Below are positions 1 to 9,038 of a stretch of DNA of 40,245 nt, piece by piece. The notes under the pieces were generated by a model, which did not search any database, was not told where the DNA came from, and saw only the letters and a program-made list of their open reading frames with translations. Within the stretch, counting starts at the first letter, position 1, and every line of letters starts with the position of its first letter. A program made the translations under genes and the position numbers. The DNA comes from an uncultured Bacteroidota bacterium (GTDB taxonomy: Bacteria; Bacteroidota; Rhodothermia; Rhodothermales; UBA10348): the NCBI GenBank assembly GCA_937877085.1, contig CALEEY010000146.1, positions 1 to 40,245 on the forward strand. The letters run 5' to 3'.

Positions 1-2
1 AT

Positions 3-281
3 GCGAAGTCTAGTGTGTTCTATAACCGAATAAAGGGGGAGTTGGAAGACGGTATTACCGCATTGGGGTTTGACTCCACGGTTATCATTCGGCCGTCGAT
101 TATTGGCGGCGAGCGTCCCCTGGACCAGCGAAATGCAGAAAGTTGGATGCAAAAAATAGGCAAACTAGCCCCAAAATCGGTTCGAACCGTTCCTGCCGAA
201 CGCATTGCGCACGCCATGTTAGCCGGGGCAACGTCCTCGCAGCCCGGCACGCATATAATTTTGTCAAAGGATTTATGGTAG
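3..281 (+). CDS. C-terminal part of an SDR-type NAD(P)-binding oxidoreductase (HTATIP2-like), cut by the window edge
   Basis: The frame is open from base 3, so the N-terminal Rossmann half lies outside the window; the ORF-track GTG start at 15 is an artefact of the edge. The visible part contains YNRIK, matching the SDR catalytic YxxxK, followed by an IIRPSIIGGERP segment typical of atypical SDRs of the HTATIP2/NAD-dependent epimerase type. The substrate cannot be told. The stop overlaps the start of the next gene by 7 nt, which suggests translational coupling. Confidence 0.8.
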   Translation, partial: AKSSVFYNRIKGELEDGITALGFDSTVIIRPSIIGGERPLDQRNAESWMQKIGKLAPKSVRTVPAERIAHAMLAGATSSQPGTHIILSKDLW

Positions 282-739
282 ATCGCTTACAACTGAAGGT
301 GCCGCCCGCACTCGTCGGGGCCCTTATCGCTTTTTTGCAGGTCGGAATTTCTCGATGGGTTCCTGCCCTACACGTCGACATTAAATCGCAATCTTCTCTG
401 GCCCTTTTTATAGCAGCTGTTGGGCTCGGCATTGCGATCGCAGGGGTCGTCGCTTTTAGAAAGCGTTCAACCACCGTAAATCCTCATTCGCCGGGAAAAA
501 CGAGTGCCTTAGTCACTTCAGGGATCTATGGATTGACCCGTAACCCGATGTATCTCGGGATGATGATAGTGCTCGTGGGTTGGTCTATTCACCTGGGAAA
601 CGTGGGCGCTACCCTAACGGTTGTACCGTTTGTAGCATATATCACGCGATTTCAAATCAAGCCTGAAGAGGCCATCTTGCTACACCTTTTCCCACACGCT
701 TTTCCGGACTACTGCCTTCGGGTTCGCCGATGGTTATAG
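275..739 (+). CDS. Isoprenylcysteine carboxyl methyltransferase / phospholipid methyltransferase family membrane protein
   Basis: A 154-residue protein with about four hydrophobic segments and the family signature TSGIYGLTRNPMYLGMM, in which RNPMYLG is the conserved S-adenosylmethionine/membrane methyltransferase motif. The C-terminal acidic and arginine-rich end (KPEEA...VRRWL) also fits the family. The start is placed at ATG 275, not 143 as in the ORF track, because the upstream stretch is out-of-frame SDR sequence and CAAAGG sits just before ATG 275. It overlaps the SDR stop. Bacterial members methylate lipids or isoprenoid-like thiols; the substrate here is unknown. Confidence 0.82.
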   Translation: MVDRLQLKVPPALVGALIAFLQVGISRWVPALHVDIKSQSSLALFIAAVGLGIAIAGVVAFRKRSTTVNPHSPGKTSALVTSGIYGLTRNPMYLGMMIVLVGWSIHLGNVGATLTVVPFVAYITRFQIKPEEAILLHLFPHAFPDYCLRVRRWL

Positions 740-755
740 GTCATCCGGAGTCCGA

Positions 756-2848
756 TCAAACAGCGGCAGCCAGTCCTTTTTTTACCATTCTCGCCTTAGG
801 GATGTCCTGAACCGTTTCCGTTGCAGAAGGGAAGAAAACGGTAAAGGTCGTGCCCTGTTTGGGCTTGGTATCGACTTCTATTCTGCCTCATTGGCGCACA
901 ATCAATTTATGTGCAATGGCGAGCCCAAGACCAGAGCCCTCGTGTGACCGATCGGCGTCCATGTGCTCCTGTCGGAATTCATCGAACAGAAATGGTATAA
1001 ATTTTTCCGAAATACCCACGCCCGTGTCTTCGACTTTGAGGCAAACTTCATGTTCGACGCGGCTCACGCTCACTTCGACGTGACCTTTCTCGGTAAATTT
1101 TATGGCGTTTCCAACCAGGTTATTCACGATTCCCTGCAGGCCATTTTTATCCAGATTGCAATACAACCGCGGCTGAGTCTGCACTCTAAGTTCGATTCCT
1201 TTTTTTACGGCCAACGAGGTTAAAATGTGTAGGCTTTCTCGGACCGTCGATGATATATCTACTTCTTCGAACCGGAAGGATTCTTTGTTGGCTTCTAGCT
1301 TCGATAGATCGAGAACCGAGTTGATGGTGTTCAATAGCCGGTTGGATGCATCTTGAATCAGGCCGGTAAACTCTTTCAGTTCATCGTGCACTTCCTCATG
1401 AAGAACCTGAGCAAACCCGATTATTCCGCTTAACGGCGTCCGAATTTCGTGACTCATATTGGCTAAAAACGCCGTCTTTAATCGGGCCATTTCTTCGGCT
1501 CGATCGCGCTCGGTGATCAGCTCTTGTTCGTATCGCACCTGCTCTTCCCGATGCTTTTGTTGTCCCAACGCGATGGAAATCAGGTCTGCAATGTCCCGAA
1601 CAGACGTTATATCGTCTTCCGAGAAGGCGGACGGCTGATCTTCAGAAACAATCATGGCTCCTACGATCGTATCCCCAATAGTTAACATGGCCCGACCGTA
1701 ACTAATCAATCCTTCCTTAACGAGTAGAGACTCGGCCTCTGTTTTATCGCTCAAGTTCCGTAGATCCTTGATATAGAGCCAAGCATCGGTGGTCTGCCTC
1801 ATGCTCGATAATTGATACCCATGATTATCTGGGAGACCGTGCATTGACGCGCCGATCGATCCAAGTACCTTGATTTCTTTTGATTCAGAAGCGACCTGCA
1901 GAATTTCGACACGGTTGCATCCCAAGAGTTTTTGCACCTGTTCTAGCGCGGTTGCTACAACAGCGTCTAATGAATCCTCTGATACCAGCAAGCGCTCGAC
2001 TACGTTCAAGGCCTTAAGCCTTTCCGCATATTTGGCAAGCGACATTTGCGCCTTGGTACGCTCCTCGACTTCGATCTCAAGAGCACCCTTTTGCCGTTCC
2101 AAATTTTTATTTAAGGCCTCCAAATCGGCAAAGGCTGACTCCATCGCGTTTTCCAACAGATACCGATACCGCTGTTCACTTTCTTTCAATTCAGCTTCGG
2201 TCTTCTGTTGCTCGTTTACTTTGGACTCCAGGGTTCCTTTTTGATGTGAAAGGTCCTGTTGAAGCTTTCTCAGCTTGGAGACACGGCTTTCCGTTTGGTT
2301 GATTTGATGAACCGACACAAATATTCCGACCGAAAGCAAAACCAGCACAAACCCGATCAATAGATAAAACTGTCTGTTCTTTCGAATATTGCTCGTGAAC
2401 GCCGCATCCGTCATCCCGAGATGAAGCGTAGCCATGGTCGTGTCTGTGAGTGCAAACTGTATTCTTGCCCTGACAAAGCCACCATCGCCAACGCCCGTTG
2501 GGGACAGAAAGGGGTCATCGTATCCGAGCCGAACGGCCCCCGCTTCATTGATTCCGCCTAAGGACCTACCTTCTGAACTGGTAAAGACCAAATAGGTTAG
2601 ATTCTTGAGCCCTTTACCTAATTCCAGCGTCTGTTTCAACCGAATAGAATCGGACCCGGCCGACGTGTCTTCTAAAAGACTTATGAGTACGTTTGCGGCT
2701 AAAGTGGTAGACGCTTCAAGGTGCGCCAATTCGCGCTTGGCCTGCACATTCGGGCTATCATAATGATTGCCGATGCGACAATGGGCATCATAACCCCAAC
2801 GAAAAGCAGGGTCCACGTGTGTCCGTGATACTTGAAGATGCGTGACAA
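756..2848 (-). pseudogene. Sensor histidine kinase with GAF domain, disrupted by a frameshift and an in-frame TGA
   Basis: The minus-strand ORF (888-2885) contains a periplasmic sensor region, a membrane segment (FYLLIGFVLVLLSVGIFVSV), a coiled coil, a GAF-like region, a HisKA box (FLANMSHEIRTPLSGIIGF) and an HATPase domain ending DTGVGIS...GSGLGLAIAHKLIVRQ. There it meets TGA at 888-890, but the same frame continues GRIEVDTKPKQGTTFTVFFP, the normal end of an HATPase domain, to a second stop at 756. At the N-terminus the first membrane helix (WTLLFVGVMMPIVASAIIMI) lies in another frame. One missing base near 2745-2755 joins it, and the repaired length (2094 nt from a TTG at 2848) is a multiple of three. 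It is either a young pseudogene or carries sequence errors. It is divergent from recJ. Confidence 0.75.
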
Positions 2849-2967
2849 GGTGACTTATGCAGGAGTTATTAGTGTCGGTTACCATCTGTATCGGATAATA
2901 ATTGGCAATAGTTAAACAGCGCCGGGGAGTTAAACGCCGTTATATTACTCTTTTAAATCAGGAGAGC

Positions 2968-4707
2968 ATGAGTAATAAGCGCTGGCAGATTAAACGGTTG
3001 GAATCGGAAACGATAGTAGAAGAGCTTCAAGGGGCCCTAAACGACTTACCGCAGCCCCTTGCTAGGGCACTGGCGCTTCGTGGAATCGACTCTTTGGAGG
3101 GAGCTAAGGACTTTTTCAGATCAGGAATCGAACGACTGCACGACCCTTTCCTCATGGTGGACATGGATTTAGCGGTCAAGAGGATTGTAGAGGCCCTCAA
3201 CAATGCTGATCGCATCGTGGTCTATGGGGACTATGATGTGGATGGCACCACATCGACGGCCCTTTTAACTCACTTTTTGACAGGGCTCGGCGCCGACGTA
3301 CACTTTTTTATCCCAGACCGGTTCAAACACGGCTATGGATTGAGTGAAATGGGTTTGCAAGATGTCAAGGAGATGGGGGCCGACCTGGTCATTGCCCTTG
3401 ACTGCGGCGTAACGTCCGTCCACGAAGCGGTTTTTGCTCGGTCGCTAGGCATGGACCTAGTCATTTGTGACCACCATACCCCCGCCCAGGAATTACCTGT
3501 TGCCGTAGCCGTCTTGGACGCCAAACGAAGTGATTGCCCGTATCCGTTTAAGGAGTTGTGTGGATGCGCAGTGACCATGAAGTTGGCGCAGGCTGTACAA
3601 ACGGCCCTCGGAAAGGACCCAAATGAGCTCTACCAGTATTTGGATCTTGTGGCCATCGCAACCGCTAGTGATGTGGTCTCTTTGCGGGGAGAAAATCGAA
3701 TTTTACTGCGAGAGGGGATACTAAAACTGCGTTCCAATCCACGCATTGGCCTCAAAATGTTGGCCGAGCAGGCGGAGGCCCGGCTTAGTGATTGCGACAC
3801 ACGTACCATTGTTTTTAATCTCGGGCCGCGAATTAATGCGGCGGGCCGACTGGGTGATGCCGCGCGCGCCGTTACCTTGCTCCTATCGGAAACCGAACTA
3901 GAGGCCGTTGCGCGGGCGCGCCAACTTGAACGCCTCAATGAAGAACGGCGCGCGCTGGATCGCCAGACGCAGGATGAAGCGTTTAAAATGGCCGATTTGC
4001 TTCTGGCGAAAGGACAACGGCACACCGTTGTCCTGCATCACCCCGAATGGCACTTGGGGGTTATCGGGATCGTTGCGAGCCGGTTGGTGGATCGCCATTT
4101 CCGACCGGCCATCATGCTGGCTAATTCCGGCGATCTGGTCAAAGGGAGTGCGCGTTCCATCAACGGGATTAACATTCACCAAGCCCTTCAATCGTGTAGC
4201 GACCTATTGGTCGAGTTCGGTGGTCACGACTATGCCGCTGGAGTGACCCTTCTTCCCAGCAATGTGGAGGCATTTATCGAGCGCTTTGATCAAGCGGTGG
4301 CAGGGTTGGTGACGCCCGATATTCTGGAGCCGGTTATAGACGTCGATTCCGCCATGGATCTATCTACCCTAGACAAGCGCTTTTGGGCGGTCCTAAAACA
4401 ATTTGAACCCTTTGGAGCTGACAATCCGGAGCCCATCTTTTGGTCCCAGCGCCTCGAAGTAGTCGGTCCCGTTGCCACCGTTGGGCGGGATCGCTCCCAC
4501 TTGAAGTTTTCTGTTCGAAAACATGCGGCAGGCGAACCAGCCCGTGATGTCATTGGCTTTGGACTTGGAAAACACCTAGACATGGTGGCAGAAAGCCAAG
4601 AAAGGGGGAAATCCCTTGACTTATTGTTTACAATTCAGGAAAATACCTTCAACGGGCGCACCAAGTTACAACTGCTCGCCAAGGACGTTCGGCTCAACGA
4701 AGATTAG
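2968..4707 (+). CDS. recJ: Single-stranded-DNA-specific 5'-3' exonuclease RecJ
   Basis: A 579-residue DHH-family nuclease of normal RecJ length. Motifs in order: YGDYDVDG (Mn binding), VIALDCG, CDHHTP (the DHH motif), DLVAIATASDVV, GPRINAAGRLGDA, then the DHHA1 part with HLGVIGIVASRLVDRHFRPAIML and GSARSINGINIHQAL...FGGHDYAAG. A C-terminal OB-fold region follows. RecJ acts in recombinational and mismatch repair. The start is set at ATG 2968 because AGGAG stands just before it; the ORF-track extension to 2902 has no family match. The reading frame is intact. Confidence 0.96.
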   Translation: MSNKRWQIKRLESETIVEELQGALNDLPQPLARALALRGIDSLEGAKDFFRSGIERLHDPFLMVDMDLAVKRIVEALNNADRIVVYGDYDVDGTTSTALLTHFLTGLGADVHFFIPDRFKHGYGLSEMGLQDVKEMGADLVIALDCGVTSVHEAVFARSLGMDLVICDHHTPAQELPVAVAVLDAKRSDCPYPFKELCGCAVTMKLAQAVQTALGKDPNELYQYLDLVAIATASDVVSLRGENRILLREGILKLRSNPRIGLKMLAEQAEARLSDCDTRTIVFNLGPRINAAGRLGDAARAVTLLLSETELEAVARARQLERLNEERRALDRQTQDEAFKMADLLLAKGQRHTVVLHHPEWHLGVIGIVASRLVDRHFRPAIMLANSGDLVKGSARSINGINIHQALQSCSDLLVEFGGHDYAAGVTLLPSNVEAFIERFDQAVAGLVTPDILEPVIDVDSAMDLSTLDKRFWAVLKQFEPFGADNPEPIFWSQRLEVVGPVATVGRDRSHLKFSVRKHAAGEPARDVIGFGLGKHLDMVAESQERGKSLDLLFTIQENTFNGRTKLQLLAKDVRLNED

Positions 4708-4740
4708 ACACCACTATTTTCTTATCCCACCACCGGAAAC

Positions 4741-4756
4741 ACTTGTTATGACAAGT
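4741..4756. promoter_or_regulatory. Operator-like palindrome A (ACTTGTTATGACAAGT)
   Basis: A perfect 6-4-6 palindrome, ACTTGT-TATG-ACAAGT, lying 31 bp before the YeeE start and after the recJ stop. The same pattern appears before sqr, before the soe operon and twice before the GntR/UTRA gene. The TTGTnnnnACAA core resembles operators of HutC-type GntR regulators. Assignment to the GntR gene at 31661 is inference. Confidence 0.68.
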
Positions 4757-4787
4757 AAGTACATGGTCAAAAATAAACAGGATATGT

Positions 4788-5342
4788 ATGATTGAATTCA
4801 TTTCCCAACCTTGGCCTTGGTACGTCGCGGGGCCACTAATTGGTATCGTCGTCCCCGCTTTACTGCTTTTGGGCGGTAAACAATTCGGCATCTCCGAAAA
4901 CTTGCGCCACATGTGTGCGATGCTTCCGACCAAAGTTGAATTCTTCCAATATGACTGGAAAAGCGGTCTGTGGAATTTAACCTTGCTTTTTGGAATTGTA
5001 ATTGGAGGTTGGATTGGCACGAATTGGCTTGGTAACTCTGATCCCATTGCGATCTCCGAGGCAACGCGTATCGATCTTTTAGCCCTCGGAATCACCGATT
5101 TTAGCGGACTCGTTCCGTCAGAACTTTTTTCTTGGGAAAACCTAAGCAGCGGCCCTGGCCTCATATTCATCGTTTTGGGCGGCTTTTTGGTTGGTTTTGG
5201 TACTCGTTATGCTGGAGGATGCACGTCCGGGCACGCCATTTCTGGCCTCGCCAACTTGCAATTGCCTTCCCTCCTTGCCGTCATCGGCTTTTTTGCCGGA
5301 GGGTTGATAGCGACCTTTTTTCTTCTACCATTAATCCTGTGA
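4788..5342 (+). CDS. YeeE/YedE family sulfur transporter, first half-unit
   Basis: A 184-residue membrane protein of the YeeE/YedE (DUF395, TsuA-type) family. It has about five hydrophobic segments and the hallmark [11 protein letters not shown] with the conserved cysteine used to pass thiosulfate or related sulfur compounds through the membrane. The start ATG 4788 is preceded by a CAGGA Shine-Dalgarno sequence. It is the first gene of a plus-strand operon with a second half-unit, a persulfide dioxygenase and two SulP transporters, just downstream of operator A. Probably imports or moves thiosulfate or another reduced sulfur species. The exact substrate is not visible. Confidence 0.88.
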   Translation: MIEFISQPWPWYVAGPLIGIVVPALLLLGGKQFGISENLRHMCAMLPTKVEFFQYDWKSGLWNLTLLFGIVIGGWIGTNWLGNSDPIAISEATRIDLLALGITDFSGLVPSELFSWENLSSGPGLIFIVLGGFLVGFGTRYAGGCTSGHAISGLANLQLPSLLAVIGFFAGGLIATFFLLPLIL

Positions 5343-5349
5343 GCGCGTT

Positions 5350-5793
5350 ATGAACTCGAAAAAACCACAGGGACTCTTCCATTTGCTGCCATATCTATTG
5401 ATCGGCGTGTATTTTGGAATCGTGTTTACGAAATCAGAAGTTATTTCCTGGTTTAGAATACAGGAAATGTTTCGGTTCCAGTCTTTCCACATGTACGGCA
5501 TTATTGGGAGCGCCGTCGTCGTAGCCCTGCTTTCTGTTCAGTGGATTAAGCGAACCAACAAACGAGATTTGGACGGTGAGGTAATTACTATACCCCCGAA
5601 AGAAATGGGTAGCGGCACCCGTTATTGGATGGGTGGAACCATCTTTGGTTTAGGATGGGCGCTTACCGGAGCTTGCCCCGGGCCTATGTTTGCCCTCGTA
5701 GGCAACGGCATTACCGTAATGACCGTGGCTATTCTTTCCGCCGTTGCTGGTACGTTTACCTACGGCGTGCTTCGATCTAAGTTACCTCACTAA
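5350..5793 (+). CDS. YeeE/YedE family sulfur transporter, second half-unit
   Basis: A 147-residue membrane protein that complements the previous gene. It carries the second family hallmark, WALTGACPGPMFALVG, with the conserved cysteine in GACPGP. Many bacteria fuse these two halves; here they are separate genes 7 bp apart, so they likely form a heteromeric channel. It starts at ATG 5350 directly after the first stop and is followed 15 bp later by the dioxygenase gene. The coupling to persulfide metabolism supports a role in sulfur uptake or export. Confidence 0.88.
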   Translation: MNSKKPQGLFHLLPYLLIGVYFGIVFTKSEVISWFRIQEMFRFQSFHMYGIIGSAVVVALLSVQWIKRTNKRDLDGEVITIPPKEMGSGTRYWMGGTIFGLGWALTGACPGPMFALVGNGITVMTVAILSAVAGTFTYGVLRSKLPH

Positions 5794-5808
5794 AAAGCTC
5801 AGAAACAC

Positions 5809-7275
5809 ATGTTATTTCGACAAATTGGGGACACCAAGCTGGCCCAATACGCCTACCTTATTGGCTGCCAAAAAACGGGCGAAGCCATCATTGTGGACCC
5901 GGAAAGGGATATTGATACCTACCTCGAAATTGCTGAGAAAGAAGGGCTCAAAATTACGGCTGCCGTAGACACGCATATTCATGCGGACTATCTCTCCGGA
6001 CTTCGGGAATTTGCTGAACGGGGCGTCAAAGTGTACGCGTCCGATGAGGGTGATGCGGACTGGAAATACGAATGGCTCGTGGGGTCTTCGTACAATTACG
6101 AGCTCGTGAAGCACGGAGATACCTTCTCCATGGGCAACATCAAATTTACCGTGATTCACTCGCCAGGCCATACGCCAGAGCACGTCGCCTTCCTCGTCAC
6201 CGACCAAGGAGGTGGAGCGGATCGTCCGATGGGCTTGTTGAGCGGCGATTTTGTGTTTGTTGGCGACCTTGGTCGACCCGACCTGTTGGAATCGGCCGCA
6301 GGCGTAGTTGGCGTCATGGAACCCTCGGCGCGGCGGCTGTACAGCTCTGTCCAGGAATTTTTAAAGCTCGACGACTACATTCAGGTGTGGCCTGCCCATG
6401 GAGCCGGATCGGCTTGTGGAAAGGCTCTTGGGGCGATCCCTCAGACCACCGTTGGATACGAGCGAGCATTTAACCCAGCCATTGGGGCCGCGCTTCGTAG
6501 CGAAGACGAATTTGTCGAAGCCATTCTGGACGGACAACCTGAACCTCCCATGTATTTCGCGCGGATGAAGCGGGATAACAAGTTGGGACCCAAGGTTTTG
6601 CGTACGCTTCCCCAGCCAAAACATCTTTTCTGGGAAGATCTCAAAGCTTTATCGGGGAATACGTCCGTAGCCGTGCTAGATACACGATTGGATCGGTCGG
6701 CTTTTATGGCGCACCACTTGCCCGGATCGCTTTATGCTGGCCTCAACAAATCCTTTAATACGGCGGCTGGATCCATCATCGAAGAAGGTATGCCGATCTA
6801 TTTGATTATCGAAGAAGATCATTTAGACATGGCCATTCGGGATTTGGTCCGGATTGGACTCGACGACATCGTTGGCTATGCAACCCCTTCTACGCTTGAA
6901 GCCTATGCAGGCCAAGGGTTTGAGATGGCCAGCATCCGAGAGATTCATTTTGACGATTTGAATGCCTTGGTAGCCAAAGAAGAAGACCTCATCGTACTCG
7001 ATGTTCGAAATAAATCTGAACACGATTCGGCCCACGTCCCTGGCTCCGCGAATATCGCGTACACCCGACTATGGCTACGAAGAGATGAAGTACCGTCCGG
7101 CGTAAAGGCCATTCATTGTGTTTCTGGAGGGCGCTCAGCCGTGTCGGCTTCGCTCCTTGCTCGGCTTGGGCATGACGTGATCTATATCAACGGAGAATTT
7201 GCTGGCTGGGGCGCTAATCCAGAAAACGCGGTCGCTCGAAACGAAGCCGCTCCTATCGAAATCGCTCATGTATAA
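5809..7275 (+). CDS. Persulfide dioxygenase-rhodanese fusion (ETHE1/CstB-like)
   Basis: A 488-residue protein. An N-terminal metallo-beta-lactamase domain has the persulfide dioxygenase pattern THIHADYLSG (about 55-64), HSPGHTPEH (about 117-125, metal ligand His121), GDFVFVGDLGRPDL (metal ligand Asp153) and PAHGAGSACG (about 195-204). Two rhodanese domains follow. The first (about 280-360) has YLIIEEDHLD where an active-site cysteine loop is expected and looks catalytically dead. The second (about 380-470) has HCVSGGRSA with Cys437. The family oxidises glutathione- or low-molecular-weight persulfides to sulfite. The architecture resembles S. aureus CstB (MBL, rhodanese, rhodanese). It sits between sulfur and sulfate transporters and probably acts on the product of the SQR gene across the locus. 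Confidence 0.9.
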   Translation: MLFRQIGDTKLAQYAYLIGCQKTGEAIIVDPERDIDTYLEIAEKEGLKITAAVDTHIHADYLSGLREFAERGVKVYASDEGDADWKYEWLVGSSYNYELVKHGDTFSMGNIKFTVIHSPGHTPEHVAFLVTDQGGGADRPMGLLSGDFVFVGDLGRPDLLESAAGVVGVMEPSARRLYSSVQEFLKLDDYIQVWPAHGAGSACGKALGAIPQTTVGYERAFNPAIGAALRSEDEFVEAILDGQPEPPMYFARMKRDNKLGPKVLRTLPQPKHLFWEDLKALSGNTSVAVLDTRLDRSAFMAHHLPGSLYAGLNKSFNTAAGSIIEEGMPIYLIIEEDHLDMAIRDLVRIGLDDIVGYATPSTLEAYAGQGFEMASIREIHFDDLNALVAKEEDLIVLDVRNKSEHDSAHVPGSANIAYTRLWLRRDEVPSGVKAIHCVSGGRSAVSASLLARLGHDVIYINGEFAGWGANPENAVARNEAAPIEIAHV

Positions 7276-7323
7276 TTCCCTGTTTTCAGGTACCCGTGGG
7301 CGTTCAGCACCGAGCCATTCCTA

Positions 7324-9021
7324 ATGAAGCAATTCCCGATATCGCTATCCAGTTGGTTTCGGCCCTATCATAAAATCAATCTCGCGGGAGACCTGAATGC
7401 GGGCATAACGGTGGGTGTGATGCTTATCCCTCAAGGATTGGCATACGCCCTCATTGCCGGCCTTCCGCCCATTTATGGGCTTTATGCCGCATTGGTGCCC
7501 CTCATTGTTTACGCCTTATTAGGGACTTCTGGTCAGTTGGCCGTGGGTCCGGTTGCGATGGTCTCGCTGTTGATTGCCGCTGGGGTTAGTCAGATGGCTG
7601 AAAGCGGAACCGAAACCTACCTTGAGCTGGCCATTCTCTTGGCGTTTATGGTGGGGGTGATCCAGTTAGCACTTGGGTTACTGCGCTTCGGTACGGTTAC
7701 CAATTTCCTCTCGCATCCCGTACTCAGTGGGTTCACGAGCGCTGCCGCCATCATTATTGGTATGGCGCAGCTTAAACACTTGGTAGGCATTCCCATCCCC
7801 GGAGACGAAAATGTCTTCATAATAGCCCTCCATGCGGCCCAGAACATCACCACATTTCACCCCATTACGTTGGCGATAGGAATAGGTGGTATTCTGGTGA
7901 TTTTGTTGGCCAAACGAATTTCGCCCCGGTTGCCTGGTGGCATATTGGCCGTCGCATTGGCAACTGGACTGGTATTTTGGGCCGGTTTAGACAATCAAGG
8001 GGTCGCGATTGTTGGAGAAGTACCTGCTGGACTACCCAGTTTTTCGTTGACGTTTTTGACTCTTGAACATGTGCGGGGCCTTTTGCCTACGGCTCTGGCC
8101 ATTGCTTTAGTCGGATTTATGGAGTCCATCGCTGTTGCCAAGTCCATTGCGTCCAAGAACGGCTATTCAATCGAGCCTAATCGAGAACTCGTTGCGCTTG
8201 GGATGGCCAACGTAGCGGGCTCTTTTTTCAGTTCATTTCCAACGACCGGCGGATTTTCTAGGTCGGCGGTAAACAATCAGGCGGGATCCAAAACGGGCCT
8301 CTCCAGCCTCGTGAGCGCCACGGTCGTCGGTCTGACCTTGTTGTTCTTTACTCCTCTATTCACTTTCCTGCCAAAGGCTCTTTTGGCTAGTATCGTTATT
8401 GTGGCCGTCGTCGGATTGCTGGATTTTGCTGAAGTAAAATACCTTTGGCGCGTTAATCGAACCGATTTGGCGCTTTTAGCTCTGACATTTATCACCACGT
8501 TGTTGCTGGGCATCGAAGAAGGAATTTTGACTGGCCTGGTGCTGTCCTTACTGTCTTTTGTAAATCAGGCTTCCAAGCCTCACATGGCGGTTTTGGGCCG
8601 ACTTCCTAACCAGGAAGTTTTTCGCAATGTAGACCGTTTTACGGAGGCTGAACGCATACCCGGAGTGCTCATTTTCCGCGTTGATGCATCCCTCTTTTTT
8701 GGAAATGTCGATGTTGTCCGAGATGCCATCGAACTGGCCGTCGGTCTGAATGCCGAAACCCGGGTGCTGATTTTCGACTTGTATCCAGTAAATCGGATCG
8801 ATTCAACGGCTCTGCATTCGCTGTCCAAACTGCACGACTGGTTGGGTTCAAAAGACATCTCCTTGTACCTTTCGGGCGTAAAAGGCCCCGTCCGGGACGT
8901 GCTCTTTAAGGCCGGGCTAACAGAAAAGATTGGAGCGGATCATTTCTTTGATCACATTTACCCGGCTTCAGAATCGGCCAAACGTGTCCGCGATGCCTAT
9001 CTTGAACGCGAACCTTCATAA
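7324..9021 (+). CDS. SulP family inorganic anion transporter with STAS domain (first copy)
   Basis: A 565-residue SulP/SLC26-type transporter. The N-terminus has the family signature GVMLIPQGLAYALIAGLPPIYGLYAA, about 10-12 hydrophobic segments follow, then the conserved NVAGSFFSSFPTTGGFSRSAVN stretch, and a C-terminal STAS domain (FDLYPVNRIDSTALHSL). SulP proteins move sulfate, bicarbonate or related anions. In this operon, after a persulfide dioxygenase, export of sulfate or sulfite made by sulfur oxidation is a plausible role, but direction and anion are inference. It lies 48 bp after the dioxygenase stop and is followed by a paralogue 17 bp downstream. Confidence 0.92.
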   Translation: MKQFPISLSSWFRPYHKINLAGDLNAGITVGVMLIPQGLAYALIAGLPPIYGLYAALVPLIVYALLGTSGQLAVGPVAMVSLLIAAGVSQMAESGTETYLELAILLAFMVGVIQLALGLLRFGTVTNFLSHPVLSGFTSAAAIIIGMAQLKHLVGIPIPGDENVFIIALHAAQNITTFHPITLAIGIGGILVILLAKRISPRLPGGILAVALATGLVFWAGLDNQGVAIVGEVPAGLPSFSLTFLTLEHVRGLLPTALAIALVGFMESIAVAKSIASKNGYSIEPNRELVALGMANVAGSFFSSFPTTGGFSRSAVNNQAGSKTGLSSLVSATVVGLTLLFFTPLFTFLPKALLASIVIVAVVGLLDFAEVKYLWRVNRTDLALLALTFITTLLLGIEEGILTGLVLSLLSFVNQASKPHMAVLGRLPNQEVFRNVDRFTEAERIPGVLIFRVDASLFFGNVDVVRDAIELAVGLNAETRVLIFDLYPVNRIDSTALHSLSKLHDWLGSKDISLYLSGVKGPVRDVLFKAGLTEKIGADHFFDHIYPASESAKRVRDAYLEREPS

Positions 9022-9038
9022 TCGGTCCAAAAGGAACC

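Noticed and set aside
6585-6600. Half-site ATAACAAGTT as an additional operator
   Set aside because: It is inside the dioxygenase gene and lacks the left arm of the palindrome.
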